This document shows positions 1 through 6,098 of a stretch of 6,098 nt of DNA, piece by piece. The DNA comes from an uncultured Haloferula sp. Its GTDB lineage: Bacteria > Verrucomicrobiota > Verrucomicrobiae > Verrucomicrobiales > Akkermansiaceae. Under the pieces are notes generated by a model. That model worked only from the letters and a program-made list of their open reading frames with translations. It searched no databases and was not told where the DNA came from. Position 1 is the stretch's first letter, and the number at the start of each line of letters is the position of its first letter. Made by a program: the position numbers and the translations under genes. Location of the stretch: positions 1-6,098 of the forward strand of contig CAMPGU010000251.1 of NCBI GenBank assembly GCA_946885645.1. Direction: 5' to 3'.

Positions 1-1
1 G

Positions 2-2617
2 CAGCTCGAACGTCCGTCGTCAATGGCGAATACGCTGCTGGCTTCCAATCGCACGGCGCTCTACCGGGTGGGCGGGGAAAACGGGATCAACCTGCACGAG
101 CTCTGGGCCTATTATAACCTCTACAAGGACCTGAGGACCAGCGGAAGCGCCCGATACACCACCGGGGGGACCATCCCCTCCGGCACGCCCTACCTCCAGA
201 TGGAGCCCGGACCGGAGCCATCCCAGACGGACGATGAGTTCTACTTCAAGCAGCCGGTCATCACCAGCTATCAGATGGTGCTCTCCTTCGAGACCCGGCC
301 GAATTCCTCCGGCAGGCCCATCCTGCACGTGGTGGCGGATCCGGTGCTAACCTTTTGGAATCCTTTGGACGTCCCGGTGGTGGTCCCCGTGAGTTCGTTT
401 TTTTCCGTCAAATACTGGCAAATCCCCTACGATCTCGTCATCAGCGTGAACGGCCAGCCGTCGCGGCAGTGTCCGCTCATCCGCTCTTTTTCCGGATCGG
501 ACGGTAATTTCCTCTCGCTGGTCGCGGGAAGGACCCAGCAGCTCGTCTTCAAGCCCGGAGAAGTGATCAAGGTGGCCCAGAGCGGGAATTTAATCGTCCG
601 GGCCGGCGCCTCGACGGATCACAATCTGGCTGCAAGCACGGGCTTCAACTTCCAAGGCGGGGTTTCATATCCCGTGCGGGACATGTCTGGAGCCAACATC
701 GAGGTACCCTCCAATGCTCGGATCACCTACGAGGCCCGGCCCAACGGCTACACCGCAGGAGCAGCCTCCGGCAGCGGCATGGTGCCCCCCGGCTACGATC
801 GCCACACCCGCCACTTCTCCCTCTCTCATCACGAGGTGTACATCGGGGCCGACAGGGGCGATTCCCGGACAAGCCTCGGGATCGGCGGGATCTACGTCGA
901 TTGGGATTTCGGCAACCGCCGCCTGAAGCCTTCGGAAAACCCGGGCACCAGCGCTCCTGGAATCGCGGGCACCAAACCTTCGAACCAGCGTCTCTACGCC
1001 AACAAATTCCCGCAGGTATTCAAAACGCTCACGCAATCGGAGACCCGGCAACTGGCCGCGGCGGATATCAGCGGGCGCAAAGCTCCGGTGATGATCATCT
1101 CCTACAATGCAAAGACCGAAGGAGGGACCGATGCCGCCGCTCGCACGCGCTACCTGGGCCGCTTCAACCCCAAGGCACACCACGTGGACTTCTACGATCT
1201 GTCGCAACGCGAACGCGACATCCTGCCCTATGAGTTCAGCGTGGAAGCACTTTCGAGCTGGAAAAACCGGAGCATCGAGGTGAGCCCGGACGGGAGCGCC
1301 TTCTTCGGCGGCGGGATGAACGCCCAGCTCGGCAGCAACTTCGTCACCACCCACTCCGTTCCGCGCGAACCGATCGTCTCCCTGGCGGCTCTCCAACACT
1401 CCTTCGCAAACGGCTTTGAAATCCTGCGGCCCAAACACGGCTACGGGACGCTCAATGGCCGCGAACCGCTCTACCCGCAGATTTCCCATGCGATCGGGAA
1501 TTCCGTGGCACCCCCGATGCTCGCCCCCGACAAGACGGAGGGATCGCTCGGGGCGGGCAGACCGCTGGCGGATCATTCCTATCTCGCGAATCATGCGCTG
1601 TGGGACGAATGGTTCTTCTCCGGTATCGCCCCGCAGGACCGCGCCACCTTCGCGCAAAAGCGTTCCCAGAAGCAGATCGCCTCGGAGTTTTTCGATGGCG
1701 AGTCCGCTCTGCCGGTAGCGCGCTTCCTCCCCGACACCGGCGGAGTGGCGGCCAAAGATATCGTTTCCACGCTATTTTCCGGCGCGGTCCCCACCGATTT
1801 GGCCACCCGCAAAGTCGCCAGCCTGATCCGCGTGGAAGGTCTCTTTAATGTGAACTCGACTTCGGTGGAGGCATGGAAAGCGATGCTCGGAAGCCTGAAA
1901 GACCGCAAGATCATGGTGAGCGCCGCAAGCGGGGCCGAATCCGCGTCCGGCGTGGACGCCGGGGATACTCCGGTGGCCGGCCTGCTTACCCCGCGAAACC
2001 TCGTGGCGGAGAGCGGCGACACGGACCTGACTTCGCCCGCCCAGTGGACGGGTCGCCGGGTGCTCTCGGAGGAGGAGATCGATTCCCTCGCCCAAGGGAT
2101 CGTAAAGGAAGTCCGCAAGCGAGGGCCCTTCCTGAGCTTGGCAGACTTTATCAACCGCCGCCCCGGCAACGACGAGGACCTCGCCCGTGCCGGAGCGATC
2201 CAAAGCGCCTTGGATTCCGAGGAGGTGAAGATCAATGCCGCCTACCAGTCCGGGGATCGCGCCATTTCCTCCGCCGTATCCGGCCGTTTCGCTTTCCCCG
2301 AAGCGGAGGAAGGGCCCTCCGGCTACGGAGCTCCCGGGATCGTCAAGCAGGCTGACATCCTTACTCCCATCGCGCCGGTGCTTTCGGCCCGTTCCGATAG
2401 TTTCATCATTCGGACCTATGGTGAATCCGTGGACGAGGATGGAAAGGTACTCGCGCGCGCCTGGTGCGAGGCCGTCGTGGAGCGGAACAGAAATTTCATC
2501 GATCCCGCCGATGCGCCGGAAACTCCCTTGGCCAATCTCAAATCGGGGGCTAATGAAGCCTTCGGGCGGCGCTACGAGCTGACTTCCTTCCGCTGGCTGC
2601 ACCCGGACGAGATCTAA
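2..2617 (+). CDS. Verru_Chthon cassette protein A, C-terminal part (5' end cut by window edge)
   Basis: Large protein of the four-member Verru_Chthon cassette (A, B, C, D) found in Verrucomicrobiota. B, C and D carry prepilin-like N-termini, so A is inferred to belong to a pilus- or secretion-like envelope assembly; its real function is unknown. The first ATG is at 23, but the frame is open back to base 2 and family members are usually well over 1000 residues, so this is a truncated gene and the ATG is probably internal. Residues counted from that Met: HELWAYYNLYKDL (25-37), DPVLTFWNPLDVPV (106-119), REPIVSLAALQHS (448-460), AIGNS (490-494), DHSYLANHALWDEWFFS (517-533), FNVNSTSVEAWKAML (608-622), an acidic helix plus GPFLSLADFINRR (701-713) recalling the helical region of GspK-type minor pseudopilins, and a C-terminal SDSFIIRTYGES/ARAWCEAVVER segment (from 791). 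It ends FRWLHPDEI, then tandem stops TAA TAG. No frameshift is seen. The family call is by recognition; the GspK analogy is inference. Confidence 0.85.
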   Translation, partial: QLERPSSMANTLLASNRTALYRVGGENGINLHELWAYYNLYKDLRTSGSARYTTGGTIPSGTPYLQMEPGPEPSQTDDEFYFKQPVITSYQMVLSFETRPNSSGRPILHVVADPVLTFWNPLDVPVVVPVSSFFSVKYWQIPYDLVISVNGQPSRQCPLIRSFSGSDGNFLSLVAGRTQQLVFKPGEVIKVAQSGNLIVRAGASTDHNLAASTGFNFQGGVSYPVRDMSGANIEVPSNARITYEARPNGYTAGAASGSGMVPPGYDRHTRHFSLSHHEVYIGADRGDSRTSLGIGGIYVDWDFGNRRLKPSENPGTSAPGIAGTKPSNQRLYANKFPQVFKTLTQSETRQLAAADISGRKAPVMIISYNAKTEGGTDAAARTRYLGRFNPKAHHVDFYDLSQRERDILPYEFSVEALSSWKNRSIEVSPDGSAFFGGGMNAQLGSNFVTTHSVPREPIVSLAALQHSFANGFEILRPKHGYGTLNGREPLYPQISHAIGNSVAPPMLAPDKTEGSLGAGRPLADHSYLANHALWDEWFFSGIAPQDRATFAQKRSQKQIASEFFDGESALPVARFLPDTGGVAAKDIVSTLFSGAVPTDLATRKVASLIRVEGLFNVNSTSVEAWKAMLGSLKDRKIMVSAASGAESASGVDAGDTPVAGLLTPRNLVAESGDTDLTSPAQWTGRRVLSEEEIDSLAQGIVKEVRKRGPFLSLADFINRRPGNDEDLARAGAIQSALDSEEVKINAAYQSGDRAISSAVSGRFAFPEAEEGPSGYGAPGIVKQADILTPIAPVLSARSDSFIIRTYGESVDEDGKVLARAWCEAVVERNRNFIDPADAPETPLANLKSGANEAFGRRYELTSFRWLHPDEI

Positions 2618-2632
2618 TAGCCAACACCACTC

Positions 2633-3298
2633 ATGTTCCGATTTTCCGCTCTTCTCGCCCTCCTTTTCCCGGTCGCCCTCAATGCCCAGGAATCCGGAGG
2701 CGGCAGTGCCCGGGTCCGCTTCCTCGCGGAGCGCGTGCCGCAAGACCTCGGGCAAGTGGTCATGGCTGCGGAAAAGCTGAAGTCCGAGCCCTTCACCCTG
2801 CCCTCGAACAACCTCTCCGAGCCCTTGGCAGCGCCCGCCCGGAGCTTCAGTTTACGGACGAGCACGAAAGACACCGCCCTAGCGTCCATCGCGCTCCCGG
2901 AGGGCAAGTCTTTCGTCGTCCTCCTGATTCCCGCCAGTACGGGAGGTTACAAGCCGGTCGTGATCGCTTCCGGAGATTCCTCCTTCCGGCCCGGCGATGT
3001 GTATTTCTACAACCACGCCGACAAAACCGTCCTTGGCTACGTGGGCACGTCAAAATTCATCCTTCCTCCCGCCAAGAGCCAGATCCTGCACCCGCAAGGC
3101 GCGCGGCCGGAGAATTTCTACGACGTCGGTTTCGGCGTCCGGGAAAAGGAGGGGGACCGCACCTTGAGCAAGACCCGCTGGCCGGTGGAGGAGCGGGTCC
3201 GCTCGTACGTGTTCTTCTTCGTCGATCCGGCGACCAAACGGATCGACTTCCGCGCCGTGGACGAGACGGTGCCTTTGGAGAAGCCCTCGCAGCCCTGA
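2633..3298 (+). CDS. Secreted protein of unknown function, downstream of cassette protein A
   Basis: A 221-aa protein I cannot assign to a named family. Residues 1-18 form a typical Sec signal peptide: short basic start (MFRF), hydrophobic core (SALLALLFPVAL), then LNA before Q19. There is no lipobox cysteine, so a soluble periplasmic or exported protein is expected. The mature part looks mainly beta-stranded: FVVLLIPAS, YKPVVIASGD, a turn-rich FRPGDVYFYNHADKTVLGYVG, then KFILPPAKSQILHP, and a late RVRSYVFFFVDPATKRIDF strand pair. This layout suggests one or two small beta-sandwich domains, which is inference only. It starts 15 bases after the stop of the cassette A gene, on the same strand, so co-transcription is likely. 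No purine-rich ribosome-binding site stands out before the ATG (ccaacaccactc). It ends in TGA 28 bases before the stop of the convergent GH130 gene. Codon use and GC content resemble the neighbours. Confidence 0.85.
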   Translation: MFRFSALLALLFPVALNAQESGGGSARVRFLAERVPQDLGQVVMAAEKLKSEPFTLPSNNLSEPLAAPARSFSLRTSTKDTALASIALPEGKSFVVLLIPASTGGYKPVVIASGDSSFRPGDVYFYNHADKTVLGYVGTSKFILPPAKSQILHPQGARPENFYDVGFGVREKEGDRTLSKTRWPVEERVRSYVFFFVDPATKRIDFRAVDETVPLEKPSQP

Positions 3299-3326
3299 CC
3301 CCGCTCCCTCCCGGGAAACACCGCTC

Positions 3327-4790
3327 TCAACCTCCGCTTGTCAGGGCATCAAGCAGTTCGTCGAGGGACAAGGTCATGATTGCGGAAGCCTTGTCGCTCA
3401 TGGCATAGGGAAGGATGAGCCGCCGGTCGTGAACCAGGGCTCCACAGCTATAGACCACGTTGGGCACGTAGCCCTCGCGTTCGTTTCCTTCCGGCGAGAC
3501 AAGCGGCTGGGACAGGCGCCCGATCACCTTCGAGGGATTCTCCAGATCCAGCAAAGCAGCCCCGATGCAATACTTCCGCATCGGACCGACGCCATGGGTC
3601 ATCACCAGCCACCCCTTCTCGGTCTCGATGGGAGAACCGCAATTCCCGATCTTCACGCTTTCCCACATTTCCGCAGGCCGCAGCAGGATTTCGGGATCGC
3701 TCCAATGATGCGGCTCTTCGGCGTACATGATGAAAAGGTTCTCGTCGTCCTGCCGTGAGAGCATCGCATAGTTCCCGTTGACCCGCCGCGGGAAGAGGGC
3801 CATGCCCTTGTTCTGTACCGCCGGGCCATTCAACGTCAGCACGCGGAAATGCAGGAAATCCTTCGTCTCGATAAGCTGGGGCAGGATCGCCCGGCCGTTA
3901 TAGGCCGTGTAGGTCGCATAGTACATGCGTGATCCATTGTCCTCCGTAAAACACACGAATCTCGCATCCTCGATGCCGTTGCTTTCGTTGGCGGACACCG
4001 GAAAAATGATCCGCTCGCTGATCGCCAGCTTTTCAGAGAATCTCAGTTCGTAGTTGGAGTCTGCCAGCCACTGGATGCACTCGAGGGTCCGGACCATGTC
4101 CCGCGAACTGTTGCGATGGCCGTTCCGCATCCCGCGCACGCTCCGCTTGAGATCGCTGCGGGTGAAGTCATCCCCCAGGGACTCCATCGCCCGATGGGTC
4201 CATTCGTTATCGAAGCCCATCTCGTTGAGCTTCGTGATAAAGCTCTCCTTCCGATAGGTCGGATTGGGCAGAACCTCCGGCAGGGTCACGAAACGCGACA
4301 CCGGATCGAGCTGGATGCTCCCGTCCGTCATGATCATCCCGCTGCGGAACTCGATGGACGAAATGTGGCCCTCACCCGTCGCCCGCAAGCTGATGATGAA
4401 GCGCAGCCCGCCCTCCGGAACATTGCTCTGGTCGGGATGAGGCACGATGGAAGGATTGAAAAGGGCGGCCGATTCCAAAGCATACTCGCCGGAAAAAAGG
4501 GCTCCGATCAATAGCTGCCGCTCCCGCGAGAGCTCCCGTTGCGTGAAAACGTGGGAGACAACCTTCTCGTAATGCTGGATCAGGACCGAATCGATATCGA
4601 AGTGTCTCGATTCGAACTCCGCCTTCACGCCCTCCAGCTCGCGGAGCACCTCTTCTTCCGGGAGGGAGAGGGCCCTCCCGATGACGGTGGTGATCCGCTG
4701 GGCAGAGGAAGGGATGAAAGGCCGGATGATCACCCGGTTGGATTCGGGTAAAAGGGTCAGCTCGTGGCGGTGGAGGCGGATCTTGCTCAT
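3327..4790 (-). CDS. Glycoside hydrolase family 130 protein (beta-mannoside phosphorylase or hydrolase), long type
   Basis: A 487-aa cytoplasmic protein (no signal peptide or membrane segment) of the five-bladed propeller family GH130, whose members phosphorolyse or hydrolyse beta-mannosides. Visible motifs: FNPSIVPHPDQ (111-121), SLRATGEGHISSIEF (134-148), GIEDARFV (272-279, the EDPR-type motif thought to hold the catalytic Asp), YATYTAYNGRA (291-301), ALFPRR with YAMLSRQDDEN (331-351), GNCGSPIETEKGWLVMTHGVGP (382-403), YCIGAALLDLENPSKVIGR (407-425), YVPNVVYSCG (441-450) and LPYAMSD (460-466). About 110 residues precede the propeller, making it longer than the characterised mannosyl-glucose phosphorylases of roughly 330-400 aa. 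The ATG at 4790 was chosen because the protein then begins MSKIRLHRHELTLL and overlaps the upstream stop as ATGA. The frame is open 43 codons further, to 4919, but that stretch lies inside the neighbouring gene and reads as arginine-rich filler. Phosphorylase versus hydrolase, and the substrate, cannot be settled by eye. Confidence 0.9.
   Translation of the reverse strand: MSKIRLHRHELTLLPESNRVIIRPFIPSSAQRITTVIGRALSLPEEEVLRELEGVKAEFESRHFDIDSVLIQHYEKVVSHVFTQRELSRERQLLIGALFSGEYALESAALFNPSIVPHPDQSNVPEGGLRFIISLRATGEGHISSIEFRSGMIMTDGSIQLDPVSRFVTLPEVLPNPTYRKESFITKLNEMGFDNEWTHRAMESLGDDFTRSDLKRSVRGMRNGHRNSSRDMVRTLECIQWLADSNYELRFSEKLAISERIIFPVSANESNGIEDARFVCFTEDNGSRMYYATYTAYNGRAILPQLIETKDFLHFRVLTLNGPAVQNKGMALFPRRVNGNYAMLSRQDDENLFIMYAEEPHHWSDPEILLRPAEMWESVKIGNCGSPIETEKGWLVMTHGVGPMRKYCIGAALLDLENPSKVIGRLSQPLVSPEGNEREGYVPNVVYSCGALVHDRRLILPYAMSDKASAIMTLSLDELLDALTSGG
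4787..4790 (-). other. ATGA stop/start overlap coupling two genes
   Basis: On the minus strand the TGA ending the glycosyltransferase-fusion gene (4789-4787) shares bases with the ATG of the GH130 gene (4790-4788). Upstream of this ATG (cttgaaatgtaccgc) there is no strong GGAGG-like site. That fits re-initiation by ribosomes finishing the first gene, and so one mRNA with matched expression. It also supports 4790 over the more distal possible starts of the GH130 frame. Confidence 0.8.
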
Positions 4791-6025
4791 GCGGTACATT
4801 TCAAGGATTGCTTCAGGAGATTTTCCGCAAGGTGCATCTCCGCGAGGGAAAGCGAAAAGGCCAGCGAGGACTCGGCACCTTGGTTTGCGTTCACGCGATC
4901 CGGGTGCAAGCCGTCGCAACAGCCGCCCGTGCGCGGATCATAGAGCGGCAACCCCAGGTCGTTGCGGCCCAGGAACCACCCGAAGGCGCGCCTCGCTTCG
5001 CGCAGCCAGGCCGCATCCGAGGTAACGCGCCACGCTTCCAGACATGCGGATACCATCGCCTGGGCCTCCAGCGGTTGCTGATCGAAATCGGCGCGGATGC
5101 CGCCTTTCTGGAAGAAGCCGTTGCTGCCGATCGGCCGGAAGTGTCCTTCCCGCGCGGTGTGGATGCCCGCCAGCCATTTCAGCGAAGCTAGCCCGATCTC
5201 CAACGCCTCGCTCTCCGGCATCCGGCTACCGTGCGCGATCAGTGCCTGGGGGATACGGGCGTTGTCGTACGAGAGAAGCTTCTCGAACCAGGGCCAATCG
5301 CTGCTCGACCGCCGCTTCCACAGTGCGATGAGGCGCTTCACCAGTAGCACCCGTACTTCCTCGGCGCGCTGGTCGGCAGGGTAGGCTTTGGTGTATTCCT
5401 GCAATCCCAGAAGAGTGAAGGTCCAAGAGCGGGGGGCGATGAACCGCTCCGCTGCGGGGAGAGCCGATTTCAGGAGGCTGCGGCACAGCATGCGGTGCCC
5501 CTCGTCCCGTAGCAAAGCCGCCCCGGTACCTACGGCCCATAGCGCCCGTGCGTGGCTATCCTGGCTCCCCGCCTCCTCCAGCCAAGCGCGGCCGTGGCTC
5601 ATGAAATTCCTGAAAAGCCCGCTGCGCCGGTCCAAGGCGGCGGAAAGGAAAGCGAGGTAGGTCGGGCAAAGCCGGTCAGGCTGATCGCCGGCAAGCTCCC
5701 CGCTGGAGAGCAGGCAGCAGAGGATGAAGGCGCGGGCGTTGTCGTCCGTGCAGTACCCCTCATCGTAGTTCGGCACGTTATAGGTGGCATGTTGGAAGAT
5801 CCCGGTTCCGTCCGTCATGCGGGCGATATGATCGAGCCGGACAGAGGGCAGGGCGGAAAGCGCGGCCGGGGAGAAGGCATGCGGTGCTTCATGTTCTTCC
5901 TTCGCCTTCCGGAACGACTCCAAATACCGCTCCGCGACGGCGGGCCAGCGCATCGCCCGGCCTTCCTTGCGCGCCCTTTGCTGAACCTCTTGCATCCGCA
6001 CCGGATCGCGGAGGAGGTCTGCGGT
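4787..6025 (-). CDS. C-terminal helical domain of a GT4-type glycosyltransferase fusion, 5' end lost at a fold-back
   Basis: About 412 codons of what is probably a ~750-800-aa protein: an N-terminal GT4 (group 1) glycosyltransferase joined to a C-terminal alpha/alpha-barrel-like domain of unknown activity. The domain shows LDHIARMTDGTGIFQHA (56-72 counted from the GTG at 6001), EGYCTDDNAR (81-90), SQDSHARALWAVG (146-158), WPWFEKLLSYDNARIPQAL (236-254), FDQQPLEAQAM (306-316) and NANQGAESSLAFSLSLAE (371-388). The recurring acidic D-N-A-R-like positions suggest inward-facing residues of a six-hairpin toroid. GTG (6001) and ATG (5995) could serve as starts, but the frame continues upstream as TADLLRDPV, followed downstream by the RARKEGRAMRWPAVAERYL linker, the usual end of a GT4 domain. 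The in-frame TAG at 6026-6028 lies in the loop of the terminal inverted repeat, so the break is probably artificial. The stop overlaps the GH130 start. Product unknown; nucleotide-sugar-dependent glycan synthesis in the cytoplasm is inferred. Confidence 0.8.
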   Translation of the reverse strand, partial: TADLLRDPVRMQEVQQRARKEGRAMRWPAVAERYLESFRKAKEEHEAPHAFSPAALSALPSVRLDHIARMTDGTGIFQHATYNVPNYDEGYCTDDNARAFILCCLLSSGELAGDQPDRLCPTYLAFLSAALDRRSGLFRNFMSHGRAWLEEAGSQDSHARALWAVGTGAALLRDEGHRMLCRSLLKSALPAAERFIAPRSWTFTLLGLQEYTKAYPADQRAEEVRVLLVKRLIALWKRRSSSDWPWFEKLLSYDNARIPQALIAHGSRMPESEALEIGLASLKWLAGIHTAREGHFRPIGSNGFFQKGGIRADFDQQPLEAQAMVSACLEAWRVTSDAAWLREARRAFGWFLGRNDLGLPLYDPRTGGCCDGLHPDRVNANQGAESSLAFSLSLAEMHLAENLLKQSLKCTA

Positions 6026-6098
6026 CTACACCGCGATCCGGTGCGGATGCAAGAGGTTCAGCAAAGGGGGCGCAAGGAAGGCCGGGCGGTGCGCTGGC
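5944..6098. repeat. Near-perfect 68-base inverted repeat with 19-base loop at the window end
   Basis: Bases 5944-6011 pair with 6031-6098 read backwards (paired coordinates sum to 12042). 66 of 68 positions are complementary; the mismatches are 5953/6089 and 5973/6069. The loop is 6012-6030. A 5-base inverted microhomology (gcggt at 6021-6025, accgc at 6030-6034) lies at the probable turn-around point. The arms extend to the last base, so the repeat may continue outside. The left arm is coding sequence at the GT4/C-terminal-domain junction; the right arm is the same sequence inverted. This is most easily explained as a fold-back chimera from amplification or assembly, not as a terminator or a mobile-element end. 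Confidence 0.93.
6031..6098 (+). pseudogene. Inverted fragment of the glycosyltransferase-fusion gene
   Basis: Read on the + strand, this stretch repeats the coding sequence of the minus-strand gene around its GTG/ATG codons (here at 6041 and 6047) and encodes QEVQQR-, then GRKEGRAVRW. Two codons differ from the other copy: GCG becomes GGG (Ala to Gly) and ATG becomes GTG (Met to Val). It is only a 22-codon fragment and should not be annotated as a functional gene. It is either an artefactual copy or the edge of a genuine inverted duplication. Confidence 0.6.

Noticed and set aside
398..404. Run of seven T in a GC-rich gene, a possible frameshift or slippage site
   Set aside because: The frame is intact on both sides and family motifs continue, so there is no sign of a shift.
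665..2755. Long minus-strand open frames (665-1657 and 1772-2755) opposite the cassette A gene
   Set aside because: They are arginine/glycine-rich, show no recognisable motifs, overlap a gene with clear family motifs, and are expected in GC-rich coding DNA.
3292..3347. 8-base inverted repeat (gccctgac at 3292-3299 / gtcagggc at 3340-3347) spanning the convergent gene ends, a possible bidirectional terminator
   Set aside because: The 40-base loop is too long, there is no T-tract, and both arms touch coding sequence. In GC-rich DNA this may be chance, and no convincing terminator is visible in the 28-base gap.
4791..4919. N-terminal 43-codon extension of the GH130 frame, including an ATG at 4799
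   Set aside because: It lies inside the upstream coding region and reads as basic filler. The ATGA overlap and a natural MSKIRLHR start favour 4790.
4116..5384. Plus-strand open frames opposite the GH130 and glycosyltransferase-fusion genes
   Set aside because: Low-complexity antisense translations with no family motifs; the minus-strand proteins are clearly the real ones.
5944..6098. Terminal hairpin as an insertion-sequence end, attachment site or replication hairpin
   Set aside because: The arms are ordinary coding sequence of the adjacent gene, with no transposase, target duplication or replication gene nearby. A fold-back copy explains it better.

Overview
The window looks like chromosomal DNA from a GC-rich member of the Verrucomicrobiota, possibly near Luteolibacter/Verrucomicrobiales. 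The main reason is that the first gene reads as a 'Verru_Chthon cassette protein A', a family known essentially only from that phylum. This assignment comes from recognising the protein by eye, not from a search. Both edges of the window cut through genes, and the right edge carries a fold-back that looks like an assembly or amplification artefact.

Left half, + strand (2-3298). The C-terminal ~870 residues of a Verru_Chthon cassette protein A are followed after 15 bases by a small secreted protein of unknown function (221 aa, clear signal peptide). In this cassette type, protein A normally sits with B, C and D, which carry pilin-type N-termini, so the missing part of the locus should lie to the left. 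The small gene looks like the last gene of that transcription unit.

Right half, - strand (3327 to about 6025). Two genes run towards the left half and converge on it with a 28-base gap. The upstream gene encodes the C-terminal, helical (alpha/alpha-barrel-like) half of a protein that is normally fused to a GT4 glycosyltransferase. Only the very end of the GT4 part is left before the sequence folds back on itself. The downstream gene encodes a long-type GH130 glycoside phosphorylase/hydrolase (487 aa). The two genes share an ATGA stop/start overlap, so they are very probably translated together. They form a glycan synthesis/turnover pair whose product cannot be named from sequence, though GH130 chemistry points to beta-mannosides.

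Right end (5944-6098). Two 68-base arms, 66 of 68 positions complementary, are separated by 19 bases and run to the last base of the window. The right arm is an inverted copy of the glycosyltransferase gene and breaks its reading frame. I see no tRNA, rRNA, CRISPR array, insertion sequence or convincing promoter. The gene-free space is very small, with no gap above 300 bases.
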